A stretch of DNA of 36,980 bases from DAOTUB01 sp034437455 (lineage in GTDB: Bacteria; Chloroflexota; Anaerolineae; B4-G1): positions 1 through 36,980 of the forward strand of contig DAOTUB010000086.1 of the NCBI GenBank assembly GCA_034437455.1, in the 5' to 3' direction. Below are positions 24,081-31,239 of the stretch, one piece after another. How positions within the stretch are numbered: the first letter of the stretch is position 1; each line of letters begins with the position of its first letter. The translations under genes and the position numbers were made by a program. Below the pieces are notes generated by a model. It saw only the letters and a list, made by a program, of their open reading frames with translations. It did no database searches and was not told where the DNA came from.

Positions 24081-25722
24081 GTATTCCCTCCTTGTATAAT
24101 TGGCGAATTCGTTCTCGTTCTGAAAGCGACTGGTTGGTCGTCCGATCCACGGCCACGCAAGCGCCACGCCGATCGATGCGGGTGACGATCTGCCCCCGTG
24201 CAAAGGGATTGTTGCGCAGATGAGGAGCGTCCAATATTCCCATCGTCACCGCCCGCGCCAGGGTGGGGGGATCGGCGAATGGATCGTCCACGTCTGGCCC
24301 CGCCAGGGTGTGAATGGCCTCCAACGTGACCTGGGCCTCCTTCACAAGTTCTTTCTTGCGCTGCTGAACGACGGGATCGCTTGTCATATCTGGCTGACCG
24401 CGTTGAGCGTTCTCTATCGAGCGCCGGGCTAAATTGCAGGCTTCGATCACGTCGCTGGCCTCCGCTGCATGGTGCGCCTCGGTGTGACCAACCACGTGGA
24501 GGATGTGAGGCCGGAGCGCCATTTGCACGTAAACCGTTGCTGCCAGGTGGGCGCGGGCCGCGTCCGGGTCCAGCGGATAACTGAGCAAACCGGTGCGCGT
24601 CTGCCGCCAGATGCGGAAATCCGGCCCCGCCAGCGGCGCGGTCAGCTCTAGGCAGGCCAGCATTTTGGCCAGGTCCATGGCGTCGGAGAGGCCCGGGGGA
24701 CTGTTGAACATCATCTGGGCGATATAGTCGCGCACACCAAAGGCGCGAGCGTTGTAGGCCGAAAGGTATGCCGAGACGACGAACACCACGTCGGGGGCGT
24801 CGCGCATGCCCCAGTGATGAGGCTCGTTCAGTTCCACCGGGATGTTCCGTTCCCCGTACCAGGCCATCACTTGTTGATGCTCACGGATCGAACCCTCCAG
24901 GTCCCAGGGGCCGCGGCCATCCATCTGATTGAACCAGAAGATGGGAATGGCGCACCAGGCGATGTGGATCGTCTCCACGTACATCTCGGCCAGCCGGATA
25001 AAGTCATCGGTGCCGGCGTAGGTGCGCAGGAGGGGAAAGTTACCGCGCCGGCTGGCGGCATAGAGGGCGCGATAATCGTCAGGCGTGCGCACCGGCACGC
25101 CTCCCGCCCCCCGGCGCCGAATGTGCTGCCGTTCCGGGTGGAAAAAGTTCGCCTGAGCATCCTGGTCAATCCCTAGCGAGAGGACGTCCAGCGATTGTGC
25201 CTCGGCAATGCGGGCGATCCCTTCGCGGGTAGCCTCCACCGTCGGCAGGCCAAAGTGGTGCCGGACGATGGGGAAGGGCGCTTTCCAGGCAATGCGCTCG
25301 ATGGCCGTTTGCGGAAAGTCCGTCTCTGTGAGTGCGGCCTGACGTTGCCCTTTCAGATAGGCTAACACGGTTTCGGACGACTCGCTGCCGTCAAAAACGC
25401 GCTCAAAGAAACCGATGGCTCGCGCTCGTTCGGCCACCGGCGGCGTCCCGCCGAGGGCAAAGCGCATCCCGGCGGCGCGCAGATCGTCCGCTTCCTCGGC
25501 GAACTCGGCCAACAGCCGTTCCCCTGTCTCTGGCGTCAGCCGGTAGGAGACGCCCACAAGATCCGCGTTTTCGCGCCGAGCTGCCTGCAGAAACTCAGCG
25601 ATGGGTACTGCGGGACCGAGGAACACCGTTCGCCAGCCGGCGGCGTCCGCCAGCCTCAGAAAATTCATCACCCCGGCCACGTGGGCACATTCGCCCAATG
25701 CGCCTGCTACAATCGTCTTCAC
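24070..25722 (-). CDS. B12-binding-domain protein with glutamate-mutase E-like barrel
   Basis: 550 residues. The first 130 form a B12-binding Rossmann domain: GECAHVAGVMNFLRLADAAGW, a VGVSYRL segment and a FALGGTPP turn. The canonical DxHxxG is CAHVAG here (residues 12-17): His and Gly are kept but Asp is Cys. The remainder has GGVPVRTPDDYRALYAA, TYAGTDDF and FNQMDGRGPWDLEGS. These resemble the TIM-barrel subunit of methylaspartate (glutamate) mutase, so it may be a carbon-skeleton mutase with its corrinoid domain fused at the front. The GTG start has GGAGGG 5 bases before it. It overlaps the opine-dehydrogenase-like gene, and a corrinoid-dependent dehalogenase follows. Family call moderate, reaction unknown. 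Confidence 0.65.
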   Translation of the reverse strand: MKTIVAGALGECAHVAGVMNFLRLADAAGWRTVFLGPAVPIAEFLQAARRENADLVGVSYRLTPETGERLLAEFAEEADDLRAAGMRFALGGTPPVAERARAIGFFERVFDGSESSETVLAYLKGQRQAALTETDFPQTAIERIAWKAPFPIVRHHFGLPTVEATREGIARIAEAQSLDVLSLGIDQDAQANFFHPERQHIRRRGAGGVPVRTPDDYRALYAASRRGNFPLLRTYAGTDDFIRLAEMYVETIHIAWCAIPIFWFNQMDGRGPWDLEGSIREHQQVMAWYGERNIPVELNEPHHWGMRDAPDVVFVVSAYLSAYNARAFGVRDYIAQMMFNSPPGLSDAMDLAKMLACLELTAPLAGPDFRIWRQTRTGLLSYPLDPDAARAHLAATVYVQMALRPHILHVVGHTEAHHAAEASDVIEACNLARRSIENAQRGQPDMTSDPVVQQRKKELVKEAQVTLEAIHTLAGPDVDDPFADPPTLARAVTMGILDAPHLRNNPFARGQIVTRIDRRGACVAVDRTTNQSLSERERIRQLYKEGIHER

Positions 25723-25860
25723 ACTGTCCCTCCGCGCCTGGGAGCGTCCCCTATCCGCTTTATCCAGGACAGCTCCTCCAGTTTTCCAAGCCGACTTTTG
25801 GATCAATCGACCAGGTTACTCTGGTTTGTCGTGGTTATAGATTGATGATGTAAGTTTTGC

Positions 25861-25888
25861 GCACTGCCGAGACAGAAACGGGCAGTGC
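25861..25888 (-). terminator. Hairpin downstream of the cold-shock gene
   Basis: GCACTGCC (25861-25868) pairs perfectly with GGCAGTGC (25881-25888) around a 12-base loop. It lies 22 bases after the csp stop. No T-run follows on the minus strand, so it may be a weak terminator or an RNA-stabilising hairpin. Confidence 0.45.
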
Positions 25889-25909
25889 TTGATGCGTCAA
25901 GAAGAAAAG

Positions 25910-26143
25910 CTACGTGGTGGTAGTATTATACAAAATGACAACGTCAAACGCTTTGGGACCTTTCGGAGTTTGTTCAACCTCAAACTCCACCGAGTCCTCA
26001 CTCTTGGCCCAGCGAGCATCCGCAGCGGAACGAAATCCATTCATATGTACAAAGACATCCGGTAGATCGTCTCCACGTTGGATGAAACCATAACGTTTCT
26101 CTTGGCTAAACCATTTGATGTTTCCCTTTACTCGTTCGGTCAT
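25910..26143 (-). CDS. Cold-shock-domain protein
   Basis: 77 residues, a single cold-shock domain. The nucleic-acid-binding motifs are KRYGFIQ (RNP1, with Tyr in place of the usual Gly-Phe start) and VFVHM (RNP2), preceded by GNIKWFS. Such proteins bind single-stranded RNA or DNA and melt RNA structure. It starts 5 bases after the stop of carD, so it is co-transcribed with it. The threonine-rich tail (YNTTTT) is unusual. A second cold-shock domain is encoded two genes upstream. Confidence 0.92.
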   Translation of the reverse strand: MTERVKGNIKWFSQEKRYGFIQRGDDLPDVFVHMNGFRSAADARWAKSEDSVEFEVEQTPKGPKAFDVVILYNTTTT

Positions 26144-26148
26144 CTTCT

Positions 26149-26649
26149 CTACCCTTGTATTTCACTCAACTTTTCCATAATCTGGTTTTGAGCGGCGATC
26201 AAGTCCACGCCCTGCACGGCTGCAATTTCCCCGGCAAGGATGTTCATTCCCTCATTGTACAGGCGTTTTTCCTTCGTAGTCAAGTTGCCCTGGCGCTGTT
26301 GCCGCCAATCCATGTCTCGTACCGCCTCGGCGACCTGAAAGATGTTCCCTGTGTGCAGTTTGCCCTCCAACACTTTGTAGCGTTTCTTGTGTTCGTCTGG
26401 CAGTTTCGTGGGGTCGGTGTGAAGTATGCGCCATACCTTTTTTATCTGTGCCTGCGGGATGGTGTGTCGCAGGCCCAATGTTTCTACAGCGCTGATGGGA
26501 ACCATCAGGCTGATTTCGGGCTGGGCCAGTAACTTGACCTTGTAGTAAACCTCGTTGTTGCCGTCCCGTGGCCGTTCCATCAAGCGTATGACGGTGCCTG
26601 CCCCTCGAACGGGATGAACAATGGTGTCGCCTGTCTTGAACGTTGTCAT
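26149..26649 (-). CDS. CarD/CdnL-family transcription factor
   Basis: 166 residues. The N-terminal 60 residues (FKTGDTIVHPVRGAGTVIRL and ISLMVPISAVETLGLR) match the RNA-polymerase-interacting Tudor-like domain of CarD, CdnL and TRCF. The helical C-terminus (WRQQRQGNLTTKEKRLYNEGMNILAGEIA) matches the DNA-binding half of CarD. CarD binds the RNA polymerase beta subunit and stabilises open promoter complexes, often at rRNA and stress genes. It lies 22 bases after the zinc-ribbon/cold-shock gene and 5 bases before the cold-shock gene, in one likely operon. Confidence 0.92.
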   Translation of the reverse strand: MTTFKTGDTIVHPVRGAGTVIRLMERPRDGNNEVYYKVKLLAQPEISLMVPISAVETLGLRHTIPQAQIKKVWRILHTDPTKLPDEHKKRYKVLEGKLHTGNIFQVAEAVRDMDWRQQRQGNLTTKEKRLYNEGMNILAGEIAAVQGVDLIAAQNQIMEKLSEIQG

Positions 26650-26671
26650 TGCTTTCTCTCCCTTAAGCAGT

Positions 26672-27028
26672 TTAATCCTCGGCCAGCTCCACGTTTAATG
26701 CCTCTGGGCCTTTCTTGGAATGACGCACGTGAAATTGGACGGTCTGTCCAGTACGAACGTTTTTCCTATTCTCTCCGACAATCTGCTGTTGGTGAAAAAA
26801 GATCTCTTCTTCTCCAGCAATGATAAAGCCATAATGCTTGTGCGGATTGAACCATTTGACATGGCCTTGCCGTTTGGGCAAGGGGCCGTTCTTCCAGAAA
26901 CATGTTGGGCACAACACTGGCTCCACGACCTCTGCATCCCACCGTGCTCGTCTGCCAAGGTAGGTGGTGGTCAGTACAAAACACCGCCCGCAGCGCCGAC
27001 ATATGATCGTTTTGATTTTTTCAGTCAT
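26672..27028 (-). CDS. Zinc-ribbon/cold-shock-domain fusion protein
   Basis: 118 residues with two parts. The N-terminus is a zinc ribbon with CRRC (Cys10, Cys13) and CPTC (Cys40, Cys43), like the probable zinc-ribbon domain found in short bacterial proteins. From about residue 55 a cold-shock domain follows: GHVKWFNPHKHYGFI (RNP1 at 64-69) and EIFFHQQQI (RNP2). The fusion suggests an RNA- or ssDNA-binding protein. It sits between the bS21 gene and carD, so a role in transcription or translation under stress is likely by context. The ATG at 27028 has a GGGGAG box about 10 bases upstream. Confidence 0.85.
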   Translation of the reverse strand: MTEKIKTIICRRCGRCFVLTTTYLGRRARWDAEVVEPVLCPTCFWKNGPLPKRQGHVKWFNPHKHYGFIIAGEEEIFFHQQQIVGENRKNVRTGQTVQFHVRHSKKGPEALNVELAED

Positions 27029-27098
27029 TTAATGTTTGCTCCCCAACAATGCTAGCTGTCACGTCTTTGCGGGGAGTGCACGTTCGCTCCACCGCAAG

Positions 27099-27308
27099 TT
27101 ACCAGCGGCTCCGCCCTTGTTCTCGCCGCCGGCGCTGTCGTTCTCGACGTTCAGCTTTGAGACGAGCGTGTCGCCGTTTTTCACTCTTGGATACGAAGAA
27201 ACGTTTCCTTCTCACATCGCTAAGGATGCGCTCTCTGGTTACCTGCTTACGAAAGCGCCTGAGCAGGCTTGCCTGTGATTCGCCGGGCTTTAACTCAACT
27301 TTTGCCAA
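27099..27308 (-). CDS. rpsU: 30S ribosomal protein bS21, TTG start
   Basis: 69 residues, highly basic. VELKPGESQASLLRRFRKQVTRERIL followed by RRKRFFVSKSEKRR is the bS21 pattern; the Arg-rich tail is typical. bS21 sits at the platform of the small subunit near the anti-Shine-Dalgarno sequence and affects initiation. The start codon is TTG (27306-27308), with a strong AAAGGAGG box about 10 bases upstream and no ATG or GTG nearby. It lies among DksA-like, cold-shock and CarD genes rather than with dnaG-rpoD as in Escherichia coli. Confidence 0.88.
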   Translation of the reverse strand: MAKVELKPGESQASLLRRFRKQVTRERILSDVRRKRFFVSKSEKRRHARLKAERRERQRRRREQGRSRW

Positions 27309-27353
27309 TGTCCTTTCACCTCCTTTTGTTTGTAGGTTCGATCTTTAACTGAA

Positions 27354-27686
27354 TCAAAGGTCTCGTTCGTGTTCTTCAACTTTGGCGCATTGAATGCATA
27401 CTCTGGTACCGGGTAAAACCGCCAGACGATCAGGGTGGATTTTTTTACCACATTGCTCGCAAATCCCATATTGTTTCTCGGTCGTTCTCGATAGCATGTG
27501 TTCGATGCTTGCAACCCGTTCCTTGAGTTGCCTTACCATGGCCTGGTCGAGTTCCCACTGCGTGACCGCAGGAGCACCCTGGCCAAGCCCACAATCGGGC
27601 TTTTCTTCGAGGGTCCTCTCCAGGACGATAATCTGAGACCTCAGATCCTCAAGTTCGCGCTGCAATAGTGCTGTATTATCGTTCAC
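27354..27686 (-). CDS. DksA/TraR-family zinc-finger protein
   Basis: 110 residues from the GTG at 27684-27686. An N-terminal helical hairpin (ALLQRELEDLRSQIIVLERTLEE, then LDQAMVRQLKERVASIEHML) leads to a C4 zinc finger Cys76-x2-Cys79-x17-Cys97-x2-Cys100, the DksA/TraR C-terminal hallmark. These proteins enter the RNA polymerase secondary channel and, in DksA, work with ppGpp. The acidic tip residues of DksA are not evident, so regulatory strength is unknown. The GTG is preferred over the ATG at 27704 because AAGGAA lies 6 bases before it. It precedes the bS21 gene by 45 bases. Confidence 0.85.
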   Translation of the reverse strand: MNDNTALLQRELEDLRSQIIVLERTLEEKPDCGLGQGAPAVTQWELDQAMVRQLKERVASIEHMLSRTTEKQYGICEQCGKKIHPDRLAVLPGTRVCIQCAKVEEHERDL

Positions 27687-27841
27687 ACGGCATTCCTTTG
27701 CCATAAAAGTAAACCTGGCTAGCCACATTCTTCACTACCGTTTTGGCCAACCAGGTCCACAACAAGTTTGGGAACTGGGTTACGAAAAAGCGTATGCAGA
27801 TGGGGTCCGAGTCTAAAGTTGACTCTCTCTGGGCGAGCGTT

Positions 27842-28453
27842 TCAAGCAGTCTGGGCAATGCGGTCGCCCTTGACGACCTCCATAGACGGTGTCCCGTAGG
27901 AGCCGCTGTCCCTACGGGGTAGTGGTTGTTGAGATAGCTGCGCCAATGCACCATCCAGCCAAGCCAGTTCGGCAGTGGCCAGAGCCAATCCATAGTCAAA
28001 TGTCAAGCGTTGTCCAGAGTCCAGCGTTCCATATTCTGCCTCGGCGAGCTGTTTCAGTGCGGTGTGACAAGCCAGCACCTCTGAACGTCGTTGCTGCAAG
28101 TGAGTGATCAACTCGGTGTGAGAGAAGCTATCCGCCAGGATCAATCGTGTCACGAAAGCCTTCAAAGAAGTGCCTGACGTGATCGACTGATCCACCCACT
28201 CTCGCAACGTTTGTCTCCCGGACTGGGTTGTGGTATAAACCTTGCGGGGGGATTTTCCCTGGGAGAGAACCTCCTCCATAGTCACCAGGCCCTCTTCTCG
28301 CAAAGAGCGCAGAACAGGATAGATACTGCCAAAGCTGGGGCTATCCATCAACCAGCTCAGGCTCTTGAGCAAACGCTTGATGTCATAACCGGACATTGAT
28401 TCCTGGGCCAACAAGCCCAGGATCAGATGACGAATGCTTACAGCTCTAGCCAT
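27842..28453 (-). CDS. PadR-family transcriptional regulator
   Basis: 203 residues. The winged helix lies at about 5-90: HLILGLLAQESMSGYDIKRLL, then FGSIYPVLRSLREEGLV and a beta wing KVYTTTQSGRQTL. The C-terminal helices (about 95-180) match the Vir_act_alpha_C dimerisation region of PadR subfamily 1. PadR proteins repress exporter or stress genes and usually their own gene. The exporter operon ends 132 bases upstream, so it could control that. The last 25 residues (from LPRRDSGSYG) are partly encoded by a palindromic repeat at 27893-27918, so the C-terminus is probably an acquired extension. Confidence 0.9.
   Translation of the reverse strand: MARAVSIRHLILGLLAQESMSGYDIKRLLKSLSWLMDSPSFGSIYPVLRSLREEGLVTMEEVLSQGKSPRKVYTTTQSGRQTLREWVDQSITSGTSLKAFVTRLILADSFSHTELITHLQQRRSEVLACHTALKQLAEAEYGTLDSGQRLTFDYGLALATAELAWLDGALAQLSQQPLPRRDSGSYGTPSMEVVKGDRIAQTA
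27893..27918. repeat. CCCGTAGG..CCTACGGG palindromic repeat inside the padR coding region
   Basis: CCCGTAGG (27893-27900) and CCTACGGG (27911-27918) are perfect inverted copies around 10 bases. The repeat belongs to the same family as 32470-32495. It encodes part of the PadR C-terminal tail without breaking the frame. Confidence 0.7.
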
Positions 28454-28468
28454 AGTATATATTCTATT

Positions 28469-28496
28469 ATATCATTCAATTATAACAATTTGATAT
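28469..28496. promoter_or_regulatory. AT-rich dyad, probable PadR autoregulatory operator
   Basis: ATATCA (28469-28474) and TGATAT (28491-28496) are inverted arms with an inner near-palindrome (TCAATT / AATTTGA). The dyad sits directly downstream of the -10 box and upstream of the padR start. PadR operators are commonly AT-rich dyads at this place; binding is inferred. Confidence 0.45.
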
Positions 28497-28524
28497 ATTA
28501 TAGCACAATTCATCCAGTTGACAA
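28497..28524 (-). promoter_or_regulatory. Predicted promoter of padR
   Basis: On the minus strand TTGTCA (28519-28524) and TATAAT (28497-28502) are 16 bases apart; the boxes match 5/6 and 6/6. Another TATAAT lies at 28466-28471, closer to the gene, without a good -35 box. Confidence 0.6.
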
Positions 28525-28527
28525 CCG

Positions 28528-28566
28528 AAAAAACAAGAGCCTACCTTGATAGCATAGGCTCTTGTT
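28528..28566 (-). terminator. Rho-independent terminator of the exporter operon
   Basis: A 12-bp perfect stem, AACAAGAGCCTA (28532-28543) with TAGGCTCTTGTT (28555-28566). On the minus strand it is followed by six Ts (28533-28528). It lies 20 bases after the last membrane-fusion-protein gene and insulates padR. Confidence 0.88.
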
Positions 28567-28585
28567 GAGTCAAAACCCCTCGTCG

Positions 28586-29869
28586 CTAATGCTTGATGGT
28601 TGCATCGGCGGGCATCCCGGGCTTGAGTGCGTGATCGGCGCTGGGAATGGTCACCTTGACGGCAAAGACCAGGTTGACCCGTTCCTCCTGCGTCTGCACG
28701 TTGCGCGGGGTAAACTCGGCCTCGCCAGCGATGCTCGCCACATGTCCGATGAACGTTCGTTCGGGGAAAGAATCCACCTGCACCTCCACTTCCTGGCCCA
28801 GCTTTACCTGCCCGATGCGATTCTCGGCGATGTAGATGACGAGCGTCACCTCGTCCAGGTTGGCGATGGTGAGCAGCGGTGCCCCCGCCGTGGCGGTCTC
28901 CCCGACCTGGGCACTGCGACTGGAGACGATGCCGTCCATTGGCCCGGTCAGTGCAAGCTTGGCGATCTGGACGTCCACGAGGCGCACGGCGGCCTCGGCC
29001 TGTCGCACCATTGCCTCGGCCACTGCGATCTCCTCCTCAGTCGGGCCAGCCTCCAGTTCGTCCAGCGCGGCCTGCGCGACGGCCACTTGCGCTTCGGCGA
29101 TCTGATGCTGTGCCTCTGCCCCGTGAAGTTGGGCTTCGAGGGTAAGTGGTTTTTCGCGCGTGGTCTTGAGAGCATTATAATACGCCCACGCCCCTTGCAG
29201 CTCGGCTTCGGCCTGGGCCAGCGCCGCCTGCGCCGCCTGCAATTGGAGATCCCACGTGCGCTTTACGTCTCCTCCTTGCTTCTCGTAGAGGTGATGCTTC
29301 AGTTCCGTCTCTGCCAGATTGGCCTCTTCCATCTCGACGTTCTGCTCGGCCAGGCGCGCCTGGGTGAGCGCGCCATCGATCTCGGCGTCGAGCGTGAGGG
29401 GGTTGCTGATCGCATCTGTCGCGTGGAGCAAGGCCTGGGCCGCTCCGTCCCGCTCGGCCTCGGCCTGGATCAAGGCAGCCCTCGCGGCCGAGATCTCTGC
29501 CGGGCGGGCTCCAGCCAGCACGCGATTCAGGTTGGCGTGCGCGGCAGACAGACCGGCCTCCGCTTCTGCCCGCTGGCTCTGGAGCACCGCGTCGTCCAGG
29601 CGGATCAGCACGTCGCCCGCCTGCACCGTGTCCCCGCGATCCGCGAGTATCTCGGCGATGCGGCCCGACGTCTCGGAAGCGACGGTCACCTCCTTGCCCT
29701 CGATAAAGCCCGAAGCGATGAGGCGGGAATTCCCGGAGCCATCGTTTGCCTGAGCAGCGATGCCAGCACAACCGGCCAGAAGCAGGGCCAAGGACCAAAG
29801 ACCAAGGACCAAAGACCAATGGCGAACGTTGAATTTGAGATTTGAGATTTGAGATTTGAGATTTTGCAT
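28586..29869 (-). CDS. HlyD/YbhG-type membrane-fusion lipoprotein
   Basis: 427 residues. A short lipoprotein signal ends in LLLAGC, with Cys34 as the likely lipidated residue. Then come a biotinyl-lipoyl-like segment (SGFIEGKEVTVASETSGRIAEIL), a long alanine/glutamate-rich coiled-coil hairpin (about 95-300), the returning lipoyl half near GPMDGIVSSRSAQVGE, and a beta-barrel with FTPRNVQTQEERVNLVFAVKV. That last motif is typical of YbhG-like adaptors of ABC-2 exporters. It is closely related to the product of the upstream gene, which begins 4 bases before. The signal peptide is encoded by two simple heptanucleotide repeats (29789-29861). It is the last gene of the exporter operon. Confidence 0.88.
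   Translation of the reverse strand: MQNLKSQISNLKFNVRHWSLVLGLWSLALLLAGCAGIAAQANDGSGNSRLIASGFIEGKEVTVASETSGRIAEILADRGDTVQAGDVLIRLDDAVLQSQRAEAEAGLSAAHANLNRVLAGARPAEISAARAALIQAEAERDGAAQALLHATDAISNPLTLDAEIDGALTQARLAEQNVEMEEANLAETELKHHLYEKQGGDVKRTWDLQLQAAQAALAQAEAELQGAWAYYNALKTTREKPLTLEAQLHGAEAQHQIAEAQVAVAQAALDELEAGPTEEEIAVAEAMVRQAEAAVRLVDVQIAKLALTGPMDGIVSSRSAQVGETATAGAPLLTIANLDEVTLVIYIAENRIGQVKLGQEVEVQVDSFPERTFIGHVASIAGEAEFTPRNVQTQEERVNLVFAVKVTIPSADHALKPGMPADATIKH
29789..29861. repeat. Two heptanucleotide tandem repeats encoding the lipoprotein leader
   Basis: Four 7-bp units of CAAGGAC/CAAAGAC alternate at 29789-29816. Four perfect TTTGAGA units lie at 29834-29861. Both are inside the start of the membrane-fusion gene and specify most of residues 3-27. 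The number of units keeps the frame here, but one unit more or less would shift it. Confidence 0.85.
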
Positions 29870-29873
29870 GTTT

Positions 29874-31235
29874 CTAGCCCTCGGTGATAATTACCGCGTC
29901 GGCGGGGATCCCCGGTTTGAGCGCGTGGTCGGGGTTGGGGATGCGCACGTCCACGGCAAAGACCATGTTCACGCGCTCCTCCTGTGTCTGCACGTTGCGC
30001 GGCGTAAACTCCGCTTCATTGGCGATGGCGATCACCGTCCCTGTGAACGTGCGGTCGGGGAAACTATCCACGCGCACCTCCACCTCTTGCCCAATGAGCA
30101 CCTGTCCGAGCCTGTCCTCCGGCACGTAGATGGTCAGCGTCACCTCGTCCAGATCGCCCACCGTGAGCAGAGTGGCGCCGGGCGCGGCCAGTTCTCCCTC
30201 GTGGATGCTTAGTTCCAGCACCAATCCGCCGCCCGGCGCGGCGATGGTCAGCTTGTCGCGGTAGACCAGCAGCGTGTTGAGCGCGGCCTGGGCCTGTTCG
30301 ACCTGTGCCTCGGCGGCGGCGATCTCCTCGTCGGTGGCCCCCGCCCGCAATCCGTCCACCTGCGCCTGGGCCATCTCGACGGCGGCCTGGGCGACCTCGT
30401 ACTGTGCCTCGGCGGCGTCCACCTGCGCGTTTAACTCCTGGGGATTGTCCCGGATCGCGTACAGGTCGCTCAACGCTGCGCGCGCTCCATCCAGCGCAGC
30501 CTGAGCAGTGTTGACGCCCACCCAGGCCTTCCAGTACGCGTTGGGGATGAGATGGAAATCCAACTGAAACCCGGGCAGGGTGGGGCGGTAGGGCGCGGGA
30601 ATGTCCTTCATTTCTTCCTTCGCATCCTCCAGGGCCTCGTTTGCGTCCCAGTAGCTGTCGTGGGCGATCTCCGCGGCGTCCTTCAGCGCGGTGGCCTGGG
30701 CCAGTGCAGCCTCAGCGACGGAGACTTGCGCTCGCGCCTGAGCGATCTGGGCATTCAACTCCTGGGGATTGTCGCGGATGGCGATGAGGTCCTGCCAGGC
30801 CTGATATGCCCCATCGCGGGCGATCTCGGCCTGGGCCAGGGAGGCGTCCGCCTGCCGAATTTTCTCTGGGCGGACGCCTGCCTCGGCCTGGGCCAGCTCG
30901 GCCTGGGCCATATCCACTCCTGCCTGGGCCGCTTCGATCTGAGCCTCGAGCAGCGTCCCGTCCAGCCGGATCAGCACTTGCTCGGCGCCGACGTCGTCTC
31001 CCTCTTCCGCGAGCAGTTCGACCACGCGCCCGCCCAACTCTGGCGCGATGGCGACTTCTTCGGCCTCGATGAACCCGGAGGCGGTCAGACCACTGACCTC
31101 AGGCTCGGCGATCTCCAATTCCGTCATCACCTGATCCAGCGCCGCCGGATTCTGGGCAAAGTAGAAAGCTGCCGCCACTGCGATAAGGAGAACCACAGCG
31201 ATGACGATGATGGGCACGATCTGTTCTCGTTTCAT
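29874..31235 (-). CDS. HlyD/YbhG-type membrane-fusion protein with duplicated coiled-coil
   Basis: 453 residues. An uncleaved N-terminal helix (IVPIIVIAVVLLIAVAAAFYF) anchors it. The lipoyl half SGFIEAEEVAIAPELGGRVVELL is followed by a very long Ala/Gln/Glu coiled coil, then the second lipoyl half and a beta-barrel with FTPRNVQTQEERVNMVFAVDV. The coiled coil holds an internal duplication: AIRDNPQELNAQ occurs twice, about 107 residues apart. The protein probably links the ABC exporter to the outside or to an outer envelope layer. The ATG at 31235 has AGGAG 7 bases upstream, overlapping the end of the ATPase gene. The two adaptors in tandem suggest a mixed ring or alternative use. Confidence 0.88.
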   Translation of the reverse strand: MKREQIVPIIVIAVVLLIAVAAAFYFAQNPAALDQVMTELEIAEPEVSGLTASGFIEAEEVAIAPELGGRVVELLAEEGDDVGAEQVLIRLDGTLLEAQIEAAQAGVDMAQAELAQAEAGVRPEKIRQADASLAQAEIARDGAYQAWQDLIAIRDNPQELNAQIAQARAQVSVAEAALAQATALKDAAEIAHDSYWDANEALEDAKEEMKDIPAPYRPTLPGFQLDFHLIPNAYWKAWVGVNTAQAALDGARAALSDLYAIRDNPQELNAQVDAAEAQYEVAQAAVEMAQAQVDGLRAGATDEEIAAAEAQVEQAQAALNTLLVYRDKLTIAAPGGGLVLELSIHEGELAAPGATLLTVGDLDEVTLTIYVPEDRLGQVLIGQEVEVRVDSFPDRTFTGTVIAIANEAEFTPRNVQTQEERVNMVFAVDVRIPNPDHALKPGIPADAVIITEG

Positions 31236-31239
31236 ATGT

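Noticed and set aside
25723..25909. Possible cobalamin riboswitch upstream of the B12-binding gene
   Set aside because: No B12 box (GCCACTG-like) or extended conserved fold was found; the only hairpin (25861-25888) fits the end of the cold-shock gene.
27716..27725. 10-bp palindrome TGGCTAGCCA upstream of the DksA-like gene as an operator
   Set aside because: It is short, single copy, and no convincing promoter was found beside it.
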